Counted from the stretch's first letter, positions 24,601 through 39,600 are shown. The stretch: 64,000 bases of DNA from Symsagittifera roscoffensis (GCF_963678635.1 NC_087063.1:7470386-7534385), one strand, 5' to 3'. Translations and numbers: made by a program. The notes: generated by a model from the letters alone, not told the origin.

Positions 24601-27600
24601 TCAATCTTAAAAAAGCTCTGGGGAAGAACCAGAAAATTATAGATCTATTTCAATCTTGGGGGCAATGTCAAAAGTTTGTTAAAAACTTGTAATATAAGCA
24701 AATGAACGAGTACCACCTGAAGAATGATCGTATAAGTAAAGCACAATTTGGTCTCTGAGTATCATATTCAACCTTAGAAAAGCTATAATACTGTACTGAA
24801 TCATTTCGAAAATCAATTGATAATAACAAAACTGTTGCTCATTGGAATAACTCATTGGCAATTTTACTCATTGGAATAACAAATAATTTAATCATTTTTT
24901 ATGAAAAACAATTCAGTACAAAAAAGATAATAAATTCTTTATTTTAAATTTGTTTATTATGCTTATCACTGGTCACCGCAACTTGGCGACTGAACGAAAT
25001 AATTTTTTAAAACTTTTTCTTTCCACAAAAAAAATTCATTTGTACAAAAAATAATAATAAATGCTTTATTTTAAATTTGTTTAGTATGCTTATCACTGGT
25101 CACCGCAATTTGGCGACTGAAAGAAATACTTTTTTTGAATCTTTTTATTCGCAGGAAAACTTTTTTGACGCAAAATTTTCAATATCCCAAATATCTCGAG
25201 ATATTTAATCTTCAATGAACTAAAATTTGTTTTCAAAAAGTAAGTTTATTAAATAAAAAGAACGTTATCGTCAAAATTTGTATTTAAACTATTGAATTTA
25301 TGAAATAAAATGAAGAAAGTTTCATTTTCAATTGAAAATACAAATATTAGAAAATTAGTAATTTTGTAGATATGACCATAAAATTTAAAAAGGAACTTCA
25401 TAGTTGATTTTTTTATTCTTTCAATTTATGAAAAAAAACATTGCTGGATGTCCACGTCTACTCTTGCGGTTGCTCTTAGTTTTTTCTTATGTTTCTATGC
25501 AAACATTTTCATCAATCAGTTTGAAGCACCGGAGTAGTTTTTTTAGGGGCACAAATCGGAGCACCAATCGCGACGTAGTTTTTTTAGGTCAACAACTTGT
25601 GTGCAAGCTCAATCAGATGAATCATTTGATAGCTTTGCTTAAAACCCTTCAAAGTTTTTTAGTTTTTCTGGCACACCTGTTCTAGAGTTAACGGCTACGA
25701 CTGGCACGGCGAAGGTCTTAGGTTTGAATCTTGTCAGTACCTATTGCTTCAAACAATAAGTATTCCGCTTCCAAAAAAAAATCGAAGGCTTATTGTTCCG
25801 ACCATTTGAAAAATGGGGAGGAACTTTGTGTTCTGGTGGTTTTTTTGTGTGTTCCTTTTAAAACCATTGACCAATAATAATCATCAGAGTGAGTTGTGTG
25901 ATATATCGAACGACATCAAAAAAATTCCCAACAGTTTTCCGAGTGTTCAGAAAAACCTGCTGGAATTTTTTGATTTTTTGTTCATTTTAGAGCCAGTACA
26001 GCGAGCGAGCAGACTTACAATAGCTTATTCTAATTGCTTACAAGTCTCCAATGGCTCCATTTAAGCGGTAGAAACTTCAAAAGCCTGCAACAAAAAAAAA
26101 CAAATTGAAAAAGTTTTTCAATTTTTTAAATCATTTTTTTGTTTCTCGTCATTTTCTACAAAAGTTGTTTTCCAAATTGCTTATTTTACTATGACTGTCG
26201 ATTTTTCCGATGATCTAAGTTTTCGTTCATATCCTTTTATCACACCACGCAGAAAAAAAGGACACTAATTAAATAAACTTTTTTGCTGTATTTTCTTAAG
26301 ACTATGGTCGGAAGATTTTGTGCTACTTGCTTAGTAACCGGCTATACTTGATTTGCCTGCTAATGTATTGTCGTTTTAATCGCAGCGTCGCGCATTTTTC
26401 TGGTGGAGTGAGCAAATTTCATTGTTAATTAATAAGGTTTTAATTTTCTCCTGTAATTTGTCATTTAACTGATTTCTTTTGTAATTTCCTTTTTTTAATT
26501 AAAAGCTTTGTTTGGCATCAATTGTTTCAACTGATGTTTTATCGACTTAGTGAGCTAATTTTTTTCTAGGATAAAAAAGATTATTATCTTGGTGTTTCCG
26601 GAGGGGGAGCGTAAAATTTAAGAATTTCAGAATTTTCAACAAAAGTTTTTCATGAGATCTATTTTTTTTCGGCTCAGAGGGAGGTTACCCAACTTTTGTC
26701 AGCCTATTTGCCGGTTGGTTTTCTTAAAATTGCTCTCAAATTGTACATCATTCCAAAGAAAATTTATAAGTTTTTGTAGTTGTGGTTTTTTTTTTTTTTA
26801 AAAAAGTGGTTTAGTGGCTTCCATTCAATTTTCTGTCCGCTAGCTTTCGATCCTTTGTTTGTGTGCTATCGCAATTGATATGGGGCTGAGTTTTGCATTT
26901 TCGTTTTTCATTTTTCCAAAATTAATTGGGCGAAGTCTTCAAAATAATTTGAGTATTTTTTAGAGAAGCTACTTAGCTGTGAAAATTCACAAAATTATGA
27001 TTTGTGTCGAAAAAATGTCCCCGTCTCCGAAGTAGCGCTCCTAATGTAATGATGGTCTCGGCATCCATCAGTTTAACATGAAATACAATCCTATCGCGTT
27101 CAGGCACTAGTGAAATTCCTCCGATCAGTGGAGTGGGACAACTCGGAGGAGCGAACAGAGGCTGTGAAGATGATGCAGAACACCTGGGCAGTTCCGAGAG
27201 TCCAGGACGTCCTCGAACTCCTCTCGGAAGACTTCTCCTCTTCTCTGAAGCTCCCCTGTAGACAGTTTGCAGTGAAGCAGTTGTACAGCCTGCCAGAGGG
27301 GGATCTGAGACTGTTTCTGCTGCAGATTGTCCAGGCACTCAGATTTGAAGACAGTGAGGCTATAGAGAGGAAGAAGAAGTTGGCTACTATCACAATCGGA
27401 CTGGAGAGGTTAGTTTTTTTTTCCAATTAAAACGTGAAAGCAGGTCTTTTGAAAAAATATATTACAGTAGAACGTGGTAATAAAGTTATTTTTAGTCATT
27501 AATCAGACTCGCAGAATAAATTGTGGGAAAGTTTCTTTGATGCCGGTCTCGAAAGGAAAACGTGGGATATAGAAGTGACGGGCAAACATAGCCTCTATAA

Positions 27601-30600
27601 AACACTTGACTCATTAGAAAGTTTCTCAAATATACCAGTTTTTTTTTTCAAAAACATTTTTGTTAAAGTTTTGCGTGTTTGGGAAATTAGCGATTAACAG
27701 AATTTATTCAAATTTTACTGATTCTTTCCAGATCTCTGGAGTCTGAGCGAGAGCGTTCCAACTCATCAGGAGAGAATGGCGCTGACATGAACATGTATGC
27801 GAGACAGGAGAGGGAGAGTTTGGAGAGGGAAGATCGAGGCAGAGCAGATCTTGCCGAGTTCCTCGTAATCTCTGCTTCCAAGAACCTCAGCGTAGCACTG
27901 GACCTCAATTGGTGAGCAGTTTTTTTGTAGTTGTAATTTTCTAGAGACATTCTTATAATTAAACTCTGGGTAGATTTAAGAGACATTTTCCCTATTTTAT
28001 GACATTATTGTGTAGCCAAAGAAGACTTAATTTGTTCTAACGGCGCCTCTGGGGTCCATATACGTAAAAGTTGGGGAAGGGGGGGGGGGTAGGGTGGAGC
28101 GCGCGTTAAAATCTTTCAGGAAGTCTCCAAAAATAGCGTTCTTGACTCAAAAATTGCAAGTGGCGTCAAAACTTTTGGTCAAACAGTCTTTTTTGGCAAA
28201 GCTCGGAACGTCAAATTTTTTGCTTTCCTTAAACTCCGCTCGCCTGATCGCAAAATTCAACATTCATTTTGATCATACTTTTGATGGAGCCATACCGAAG
28301 CATATCATGTAACATTGTGAATTGTTGTCGGTCAAAGGTTTTTCCAAACTGTGAGCTCTAAATGAAATGATTGGAAGGTTCTTTGCAATTGCTATACATT
28401 CCTTATCGATACAAAGACGCAGTTTAGAATGATTTTTTAACCTGTCCAGTGGCGTGTGCAAAAATTTTCAACTTAATTTCTGCGCCAATTTTGTCATTCA
28501 TTTTCTGTGCCCCAGCCAATTTTTTTGAAAAAAAAACAGGCTAAAATGACGTTTTAAGCACTATTCCAAGAAAACGGTTAAAAAATTGCAATTTATCAGC
28601 GCGCCGGCTTCCTCAAGTTTTGTTATATTGGCGCTTAAAGAAAATTATTCAAAAATGGGTTCGTGAAGTTATACCAAAGAGTACCCTTTGGAAAAGTTAA
28701 AATTTTGCCAACAGACATGAGGATGGTGGGGGTTGCATTTTCTTAGTAGATCCCGTCCCATCTCCCTCCATAATATCATGGGCCCCTTGCTCACGTGGGG
28801 GAGGGTGATGTCATCCATTTTGCCGCAGCTGGTCCCTTCTTGAGGAGGCGGATGACACTGGGACCCCTCCAACCGTGACGGAACCGGGGGTCGAACCCAA
28901 GACCTGTATGTTGAAGGCCGCGCGTCTAACCAAATCAGCCATTTCTGCTCGTCAGCCACGCCCCTCCCCCTCCCTTGGCGCATACTGGCCCTGTCAGTTG
29001 CAGAGCATACTGTTTGACATTTTTTTTCGAAAGTAATCGCTGTTCTTGTATGATATTTAACTTTTTCATTTAGTGATTCATAAATTCTCAGGCTAAAAAA
29101 ACATGCTAAAACATAACTGTTAAAAAAGAATATTTTTTAACGTCAGCTAATTTAATTTCTATGTGCAAGTCACCAAATATGCTAGAAGGCGAAGAAAATT
29201 TTATTTATCCAATTTCATGTAGATACAAACAACAATAATCAATTTGTTTCCAGCTAGTTACAAACAATTGATATCGAACCATTCAATTTAGTACATGAAA
29301 TTGGAAAGGAAAGACGAAAGCCGCATTGTGCACCTACTTAAGGTCTACCCTCTATTCAAAGAAATAGAGTTAATATTAGAAAAAAAATCATAACGAAAAA
29401 AAAAGAAAAAAATATTTTTGTAAAAGCGGTTCTTTTGAATCTTTTTGTTGATCTAGCTTAACTCGAGTTAATATTAGAAAAAAATCATAACGAAAAAAAG
29501 GAAAACAAAATATTTTTTTAAAAGCGGTTCTTTTGAATCTTTTTGTTGATTTAGCTTAACTCGGTAGCATACACGCAGGCCAGGTTGTTATCGATAATTT
29601 TATACGGTGTCTCAATAATCTCAATAATTAATGGATAAACAAAAAGGAGAAAAAAAACCGAAAAATCGAATTTTTCCATTTTGTTTTTGAAAATACGAAT
29701 TATAATAAAAGTAGGAAAGGAATAGAAATAAGGGTTACAAAATTGCGGTTAGACGAGCTCATTTATTTTAATGATAAGCTGGTCTTATGCGTTAAGTTTT
29801 TTTTTTTTTTTTGAACAGTGAACAGAGTTTTTTTTTTTTTGGATGAAAAAATACGATATCTGAAAAATTACCGTGATTATCCGTTAGCGTTTACATACTG
29901 GGTAAAAAAAAATTGAATACAATGAATATCTTCTGAAATACATGCTGTACCAATTCGTCATTTCCGAGTATAAAATTATTTTAGAATATATGAACGAAAA
30001 CATTTTCTTCACTTTCTGACATTTTTCCAATATTCTCCGGCGACAAATCAATATCTTCAGTAGTTTCCTTCCTCTATTAGTTAAAGAACAAAATTTCATT
30101 TCATTTTTACAGAATGGCGGTACGAATGTTCTATGTTTTGAAATTCTTGTTTTATATGCAAAACTTTTACAGAAAGCCGAAATTTCAGAAGCTTTGTGGA
30201 AGGTCTTTGTTTCAACGATCTGAAACTAAATTATAACAAACCGTACACATAAATATAATTCGTGCACTGTTAGTGTTTTGTTGTCAATAAAAGATTGTAA
30301 GTGATTCATATTTCCTTTTGAAATAAATCATGCAAACAATTTTTCGCAGTTTGTACATAGCACAAGATCGCAGTTTGTACATAGTATCTCTTTTTTGAAA
30401 TTATACCGCAATGCCTCCCTCATTTCGATTTTACTATCTGAATTCGTTGAAAAACTTTAAGTTAGCATCTACAAGGACACCAGGGTATTTACAAGACAGT
30501 TCAACTTAATGATAGTTATCAAGAATGTTGACACAAAGATTAGAAGCACTTCTTTTTTTTAAACTTGTTAAGGTAGTTTCATCTGAGTTTTAAGTTAACT

Positions 30601-33600
30601 CATTTTGGCAAAGTCAGGATGAAATATTTGTCAATTCTAATTGAAAGTCCTCGAAATTTGAGGTATCGCACGATATATTTGTATCGCCGGCGAAAAGAAA
30701 CACATTTGAATTTGCAACTGCATGATGCATATCATTTATAAACACCAGAAAAAGAAGAGGGCCTAAAACAGAGCCTTGAGGCACACTTATAGTAATTGGT
30801 AGCCAATAGGAGAAACAGTTACTCACATTTACACATTGAGATCTGTTAGACAAGTAACTTTTAAACCATCTGTAACAACTTCCACGTACTCAATAGCACT
30901 CGAGCTTCCTCGACAGAATTGAGTGACCAAGTGTATCAAAAGCCTTTTTTTTTTAATCAACTAAAAAAACTACATTTCATGTTTGTATCGACTCCTAAGC
31001 TGATTCCTTCCGTTACTTCTGCTAATGCATCGACCGTTGCAAGCTTCTCTCGAAAACCAAGTTGACGATGATACAAAATTTCAAATTTTTCAAGTAATTG
31101 GACAAGCGAGAGCGCATAATTTTTTTCAATAATTTTACTGCAGCTACTCAACAGTAATATTGGGCGAGAATTACTTACTTCAATTCTGTTATGAGCTTTA
31201 AAAAGCCGTAGAACTTTGTTTATTTGAATAGCAAATGAAAGCGAAAATTCCAGCAGCAAATGAAAGATTTGTCAAGTGTGTTAAATAAGGTGCTATCACA
31301 AAACGGCTTCTTAAGAGAAAAAAGTTTTAAATTTCATCAATCCTATAAGTTTGTTTGGATTTTAAGCTAGTTATATCATTGATTACCTCATAAAATGAGC
31401 AGTTGAATAGATGCATTGATTGACTTGCTATATCAATTTGATACACTGGATTAACAACTTCCACATTATTTTTTTTCTCAGCCAATTTAGTGCCAACAGT
31501 TGAAAAATACTCAATAAAAGCGTTAGCTATTGATGGAGAGTCAGACAAATTCATCTAACTTGAGTAATGTGACTTTAAAGTCTTTAGGCCTTTTAACTTT
31601 AATTTCATTTAAAACGTTATCCACCTGTCTCGAGTCTCCAATACAATTATTAAAGTTAGGGTAATAAAAGTTTTTTTGGCCTGTCCGATATTTTTTCTAT
31701 TTTCCGACGTTCATCAAGGAATTTTTTTTCGTCTATTTTTCTCTGTTCTTATTTACTTAATTTGTTTAGTTCATTTCTTTTTAAGATTGAACTTTTCAAG
31801 CTTTTTTATATTCTTGTTTTAGGGCACCCTTCCTGTATGGAAGCAAGCACGTTCAAAGATTTCTGAAGGCATTGATTAAATTTATGGTAGGCAGTGTTAA
31901 TGTTTACATCATTGATTAGGTTGGAAAACTCCATGTTTTGTTTAAGAACATGCAGGAAATCCCTAATTTCCTTTTCTTTTGTAAACAAAGACATATCACG
32001 ATAACAATAACCCGATGAATCATTTTACTGAAAAAAGTTTAAGATTACCGGATAGTGGTCGGAAAAGCATTCATTTTCCATCACTTCAATGGTAAGACTT
32101 TCCAAGTTTCGTGTTATAAAGTGATCTTTACATGTTTAGGAATCACAATTTCGAGTTGCAGACTTATTGAATAGTTCAAAGCCGTTGGCTGTTATTGAAT
32201 CTAGGTAAGATTGCTGTAAATTATCGATTTTGAAATCTCCAGCTAAGATTGTTGGTAAATTAAATCGAGATTTTCTATTTCTTTATCAAGCTCATCGACT
32301 AACTGAATTTTATTGAAGCGTGGTGGAACATATGCTAACGCAATTATCAATTTGTTTCCACCAATTTCAACAAGTATTGATATGGACTCTGGCAAACCAC
32401 TATCATTTTCTTCAATTAAAATTGTTTTTTCGCCAACTTGTATCATAGTTCCACCACCTTTTGTTACTCTATAATTCGTGATAACGGTATGAAAACCTTT
32501 GATTCTATACATTTTGAGATCGTCATTTTCATTTAACCAAGTTTCTGTTAAACATAATATACTAATAGGAGACTCGAGACTACTAAGAAGTGCTTCTACA
32601 TCTTCGTGATGCTTTTTAAATTAGACGGTAAAACATAAACGTTAGCACATACGATTTTTCCGTTGTTGTAGTTTAGGTTTTTGGCGATGTTGATGATTTG
32701 TTTAAAACATTTTTCTCGAAGCGTTTTTTAACATCATTGTATGTGTAGTCTAGCAGCTTTCCTCCCACGAATAATTGGTCAATTTTTTCAATCTGTTGAT
32801 TTCCTTCTCGCTGAAAAAAAATAGGCCCTTCACGCCTCCAGGCATTCTCAATACGGGGATCGTTTCTCGTCAAGTTGAAAAAATTGAGCCTTGGTCGGCT
32901 CAAGTCTTCGAACACTCGTACATAAGTCAGCTGTTTATTTTCTCTCAATAATTTTTCCTTTCGCAGTAAGTTGTTTTTCGCAGTGCTTCTCGCAAACTTG
33001 ACAATTATCGGCCTACTCTGGGTGCCGCGCGCTGGGAGTCGATGCGCAATAGATACATCTTTTTCATCAATAGTCGCATCAATTTGTCTTGCTAATTCAA
33101 TCACCTTAGTTAGCGCTACGTTTTCCTGTTCATATTCTTTGCGATTTTTAGATTGCAAGTTTTTCTCACTTAAGCCGGTTATTCTTACATTGTCTCGCCG
33201 ATTGTACGATTCCATCCATTCAGCTTGCGACAGAACGTGTAACTTTGAACTGTTCGCTTGATCTGCAACTTTTTCGTCTACCTGACGTTGGAAGTTACTT
33301 CTGAAGTCCTCCATTGCTTCATCGACTAAACGCTTTAATGACTCGTTCATTTCTGTACGGATCGTTTTAATAAACTCAGTTTTAAGTCTTTCCATTTGTT
33401 TTGAGATGGTAGTTTCGATTGTCTGGATCATAATTGATTCAGATTTTTCATTTGGTGGGCTCAGCATAATGAAGGGTCTTTTGATATCGGGTCTATCTTC
33501 CTTTCTGCCAGTACCAAGAGGGGTTTGGTCCTGAAATATCAAGATGGGTATTTCTTTCAATGAGAACTGGTTCTTGTCCGAATCCATTTTTAGTTATCTG

Positions 33601-36600
33601 AAACTATTTATTAAGTTTATCTCAACAATTAGGCTAATGCTTTTGATGATTTAATTGGAATCCGGTTATTTTTATGCCCAGGTACTTGGAAGTGGAGAGC
33701 CACGATGACAAGACAGAAGACGGTGTCCGCAAAGTGTTCAGGAGTGTCAAAGTGTACCTGGAACACTACCTGAAACTACTCGCAACTGCCGCTGATCAAA
33801 ATAGAGACATATCGAACAGTAGTAACAGTGACTCAAAGAAGGAAATGTGTCATAGCGCCATCACTGCAGAAGCCATGCAGAACCAGATGACATTTGTCAG
33901 GTAAACTGGTAGTTTGATTAAGTAGACAAGTTTTGCCAGTTTGGACTGGCTGTTTATTAGAAAGAGCAAATGGCTGGTTTGGTTAGAAAGATTGTGTTAG
34001 CAAGTATCATATCTGAAGGTAAGTTTTTCTTGTCATTGTTGAAGTTTCATTGGTTGCTGAGGTTTTATATCTAGTAAATGATAATTGATGATTATGATTA
34101 TTGATGATAAATGATAATTGATTAGTCTATCGAAAACAACATGCAAGTTACTTGCTTGTTTTTTTTTCTGCCACAAGCCTTCATGTTCAATTTTCCTCGA
34201 TCGGTTTTTATCAGTGCATTAAAAAAGTCTCCTTCAAGTTGTGATAACTCAAGATGAGTTCAATCTTTTTAGACTGCTGAATGAGCGCATGTGTCAAGCG
34301 AGAGACAAGGGCAAGAGTCGAGAGGAGAGGGAGCGACTCCTGAAAGACATGCTCAAACATCCAGTCATGTCAGCAGTAGCTTCATCATCGGGACCATTAG
34401 CAACAGTGCCCAACTACTCCTTGTCGTCAACAGGAGCAGTGGCTGCTTCATCTGCAAGTGGAATTGGGTCTGAAAGTGCTGAAGGTCACAGTGGCACAAT
34501 TGCAATTGCGACTGTCACTCACGTAAACGCGCCAGTCGGTAAATTGATCTTTCTGCTGTGTCTTAATTAAGCCTATTTTTGGCTGTTTTTCCTTTTCCTC
34601 CTGCTATTTTCTAAAATTATTTTATCCGTTAACATTTTCGGTTTGTGCTCTTTTCCAGTTTCCCCCACCCCCCTCGTAAAATTGCAAAATAGAGCTGTTA
34701 AAAATTTGTTTACACAGCGTTTTGCCTGTAAAAAATGTTGTAAGTGTTCCAATAAAAAATACGAAAGTGTTTTCGGGTCTTTCTCATTATAATAGCACCC
34801 CCCCCCCCATTAAATTTTTTGTTCCTATGCTGGGGGTTATAATGGGAAAGACCCGTGATTTCTGCCTGTGCTTCAGAAGTTTTCAACTTCCACTGCTTTC
34901 CCAAGCCCTTCCCCCACCCAGTGGACTCTAAAGTGGTGGTGTACGGGATAGACGTAGAGGGCATCCGACTGTTCAAGAGTGCCATGGCACCCGCCAGAAT
35001 CAAGTTCTTCACTGACTGCAAGTCCGCGCAGATAGCACGTGCTAAATACCAACCGCAGGCTAGAACTAAACCGCATATAGTAATTGATACTATTTTACGT
35101 TTTGGTCCCTCAATAAAAACTAGTTTATCTGATAGGCTTAGGCTTAATAGAGGGAGGCGGTGAAGTCTCTGTTTCTCAATGATCCCATAATGCTAATTGT
35201 GATTACAGCTTCAATTGTTTCTAATTGATAACACATCAAAAAGATAGTTTCAACTTTTTAAAAAATTCATCTCACAAAAATTAGATTGACTGATTTTTTT
35301 TGAACATTTGAAAGTTTTTAAAAACGACAATTTTGTGAGACTTAAAAATTGGCCTTCTACCTAATATTTCCCTGTAAAGCGTGTTTGCTCTCAATTTCAT
35401 TTCTGACAACCGAGTCATTTTTTTTCACTTGCGAGAGTTTTATCCATTTGGCAAATTTTCCTAATTCGAATTTGGATTTTCCGTCTCAATTTTTATCCGC
35501 TGGCAATGCTATTTTGTTTTTTTTATAGCTCAAATGTTTGCTTTTGTTTATAAAAATATTAGCTTTTAAATATTTTATTTTGTGCTAATGATAAATAGGG
35601 ATTAGAACTATTTGATTCCGTATATACAAAACTGGGAGCTTGATCTATTATTTGGTCGATAGATTCTCGACAAGCTAATTATAAATAATGCAAATAAAAG
35701 AGTTTGTGGTGAAAATTAACAAGCGGTATCAAATCGAAAAAGGACTTTCTGATATTAATTTGTTCCAAAAAAGCCAGTTGATTTGAATCACGAGTTTTCT
35801 TGTGCTGAAAGCATGTTTCATTATATTTCATTGTAGTTGCACGTGAAAGTGTTGTTCATTGTAGTTTCAAGAGGGGTTCAATAGGGTTTTTAGCGCACAA
35901 TTTGCGTCTGCTAAAAGGTTGTCGGCTTTGTTTCCTTTTTGTAAACTCTGTTCTATTGCTAATTTAATATTTAAGCGTCTGGCATGTTTGAAAATCGAGA
36001 TCTTTGAAAATCAAAGTTTTCGTAGAAATTAAAAAAACCCTGATTTAAGTTTGTTCGTTTCAGTTGCTACCCTCAGCCGAAGGTGGCAGTAACGTGGTTA
36101 AGAAGCAGGTAGCGGCGGGGTTAGGGGAAACTAAATTCCTGTCGCCCCCCTACATGTCCATCTACAAAGTGGGAGATGATGTCAGACAGGATCAGCTGGT
36201 GGTGCAGACCATCGCTCTCATGGACGAGGTCAGTCAAGGTCAAGTGTGAATGATTCGATATACTGTATGAGTCATGAATGCGGTTACGAGTATCACAATT
36301 TGGCTCTTATCACTTTTTTCCCAGTTCTTGGAAGCACGGTCTTTTTTAATCCTTTTTTTCATCGTAGAAGTACCGTATTCCAGGGTTAGGTATGAAGAGC
36401 TAATATAATTGTGATAGCCTAATTATTAAGAGTCGATGAACGTAGTTGAGACTCTTATATAGGCCGCGATCATTTTTTGTTTTTTTTTTTTCAGGAAAAA
36501 TCTAAAATTTGTTCAGGCTCAAATTTACTTTTTTGCGGTTTGAAATTTGGTTTCTTTTTAGGTTCATTTCCAAACTCAACTATGGAACAGCGAAACCTAA

Positions 36601-39600
36601 AAGGTCACGAAAAACGTTATCAACTTCTAGTTTCGAAAATGGAATTTAATTTTCAGATTTCACAGCGAAATAAAAAAAACTTACCTATTGATCCATTGTA
36701 ATCAAAATGTGTTAATTTTATCAAAAAAGTGCTTAAAATCAATTGTTCTATAAATTCAAAGAGCGTAAAGGGCGTCCATTTGTTTTCTCTGAAATTCGAA
36801 AGCTGAGACTTTTTCAAAAAACAAGTCAGTTTTTTCTGCGTTAAATTGCGTTCATTGAATCTTTTCTCACTGTCTGTTGGCTATGTTTCCTTATGCCAAT
36901 TTACTATCGGACATCGTCAACAAAATAGTTCTTGGTAAATATTTGCAAGATATTGGTGGGTATCTCGATTCTATTGGTGGGGGTGTCCCATAATGTATGA
37001 TTGTGTTTGTTTCAGATTCTTAAGCGTGAGCATTTGGACCTGAAGCTGAAACCGTACCGAGTGATGGCAACTAACATGTTGGATGGGAGTGGCAAGTACA
37101 CCAAGTGTGGCTTCATTGAGATGGTGCCCTCTGAGTCCGTGCAGGATGTGCTCAAGAAGCACAGACGCAGCATCAAGGTCTGTAATTATCATACTTTTCC
37201 GCACTATTTTTAGTTTAAGCCCAGTAGTGAAAATTGTTGCAATTTTCATCCATGGCACTACTGTACCAGTCAGTTTAAGTAAATGGTTTGCAAACTATCT
37301 GAGTGGAAGGCAAGTCAATACAAATTTTATGGGCGACCTGTTTTCATCCAGGATTATACGAACAGGCGTCCCCCAGGGTTCTGTCCCCTCGCCCACTCTT
37401 TTTAAATTTTACGTGCACGATGCAGTCAATTATCCTCCTGAATTCAAACTCCAGTCTTATGCCAAGTATTTTCACCCATTTGTTCAATCGCGCGACAGAA
37501 TAATTACATGCCCCTGTTACTTTAGTATTTATCTTAAGGAACTAACTTTTTTTTTACTAGCAGATTGCTCGACTTTTCTTCTCCTAAGAGCTCTGCACGA
37601 CGCATAACAAAGAGTTCAGCTCTGACCCTAAAGTTACAATGTGCGCAACATTACTGTCAGTCGAAAAAGATACCAAAATTATTGGTTTCTTTTTCGGTCC
37701 TTCAATCAATTTTACCGAACAGTGCAAACGCACAGCGAGCAAAGCAATACCGGTCTTACAGGCGCTGTCTAGATTAAACTGGGTCAGTCGAAAGAGACTT
37801 TAATTGTTACTTTGAAAACAATAATAAGACCAATCATGGTTGCGCCTGTCCAGCTTGGTCTCACGCGGCAAGCGCTAGCCCCATAACTAAAGTCCAAATA
37901 GTGCAGCTCTGCGGATAGTTACATGGTGTACTGAGATGACTCCCATTGACCACCTACATTCAGAGTGCAAACTATCGAACATCATCACAAACCAATTGCT
38001 TATTAATGCGTTTTCATGACCTTCATGCTAACAAACCCCCTCTTTTTTAACCATGCCCACACTAAAACACCCCGCCAGGTCCGCGTGAGCATCATAAACT
38101 CTTGTTTATAGGAACTCGACTACATATATTTTTTAGAAGGAAACGAGTCTGATTCTTTTGGCGGTTTTAAGCACCTAAGTGGTTCCATAAACAACAATTT
38201 CAAAACACTTTTAAAGAATGTTCAGACCAACAGAAAATAGAGAGCCATAGACGAAGCCACTGCCCAAAATACAAGTTTTTTTGCGACTGCTTTAAGTCCA
38301 TTTATAAAATAATTTTTTTTCCAAAAAAAGTAAAACTTCTATTATTCGTGTTTTCTGTCACCGCTGATAGCAATCACCTATGAATACGAAACGATGAGTT
38401 AGACTGTCGAACAGAGTTAAAGGAATCGTACTCTTTCAAATTAATGCCAAAGTCAACTTACTCATCTTCAAGTTAATTTTAATGTTCAATAATTCATTTG
38501 CTATAATCAAGCCAAACTCCACTATCGTACATCAAAAGTATAAAGGTCCTAAAAACGTGAGTGACTTCTAGTTTCAAAAATGGATTTTAATTTTCAAATT
38601 TCTCAGAGGAATAAAATTTTAATCATAAATTAGACCTACTTAACAATCTCTCCCCCTTCAAGAAGGGGAGAGAACTGTTTGAGTATATTCAGTTATCCAA
38701 ATTTTCGAACCATCGGAATGCAACAAAAATAGAATTCTCAATAGTAAGCTAGATCTCAAATAGTAAGCTAGTATTCTCAATTGTTACGTAGATCCGATTA
38801 GTTGTGCTTAAAATTCAAAGAGCTTTAAGGTCATCTATTTTCCTTTGGCATTCGAAAGCAGTAGTTTTTTTCTCCAAAAAACACTTCAATCGTTTTTTTT
38901 TGTTTCTTGAAATCGTTCACTTTTTTTCTCCATTTCCAACTGTCTGATGGCTATGTTTAATCTGTAGTCATTTGGTTTCAATTTCGTTTCAGAACTGGTT
39001 GGTGGCCATTTCTCCCTCTGCTGCTGATGGTTCCCCCGGCAGCACCAGCAGTCAGGAGGGGCTGGTGGATCCTGAAGTTATGGATACTTATGTGAGGAGT
39101 TGTGCGGGATACTGTGTCATCACTTATCTGCTAGGAGTGGGCGACAGACATCTGGAGAATTTACTCCTAACCAGACAGGGTTCGAAAGACTTTTAAAAGT
39201 AGTTTAATGATCATCATCACCTCATTTTTTGTCAGTCGCAGCTATAGCAGGTGTGAATCTTTTGGTGTTTATTGTTCCGAGGAATTTTGTATTCGGGTGT
39301 GTTTTAGTTTTTTATTTTTGTTTTCCATGCAAAATCAGGTACTATATAAAATCATCAGAATGGGTCGAGTGATATGTCATACTATAGCCCTTTCAGTCGT
39401 GATCCAAACAACATTTAAAAAAATTTGATTTTTTTTTCAGTTTTGAGAAAACTTGTTTGAAGTTTTTTATTTTCTGTCCAATTCCGAGTGAATAAAACGA
39501 GCGAGTTGGATAATTTATGCTTAATATAGGCCTCTTAAAACATCTTATTTGTGCCTTTGTTTACTTTTATTCGATTAAAATTAATTTTCTAATTGTTTTT

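Larger units (their letters stand above)
22596..27103 (+). other. PIK3C3 intron 8 (4.5 kb), repeats
   Basis: Holds a tRNA-Met-like SINE ending in a GCGAAG hairpin (23316-23660), the CCTTGC hairpin module (24479-24499), a roughly 128-bp duplication (24930-25130), a degraded family S SINE (25580-25790) and a long family A copy (25793-26352). No gene seen. Confidence 0.5.
30614..33640 (-). mobile_element. CR1/Jockey-group non-LTR retrotransposon, antisense in PIK3C3 intron 10
   Basis: It has an intact ORF1 and a broken ORF2. Its 5' end lies within about 80 bp of the exon 11 acceptor (33682). The 3' limit is not resolved and may extend to the T runs near 29.8 kb. Confidence 0.8.

Noticed and set aside
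35080-35165. Continuation of the exon 13 frame to a stop at 35163
   Set aside because: It would truncate the kinase before the catalytic residues. A GT donor in phase at 35079 fits, and the downstream exons are intact.
36477-36701. ORF within repeat family C
   Set aside because: The same region in other copies is frameshifted, so it is not a conserved coding part.
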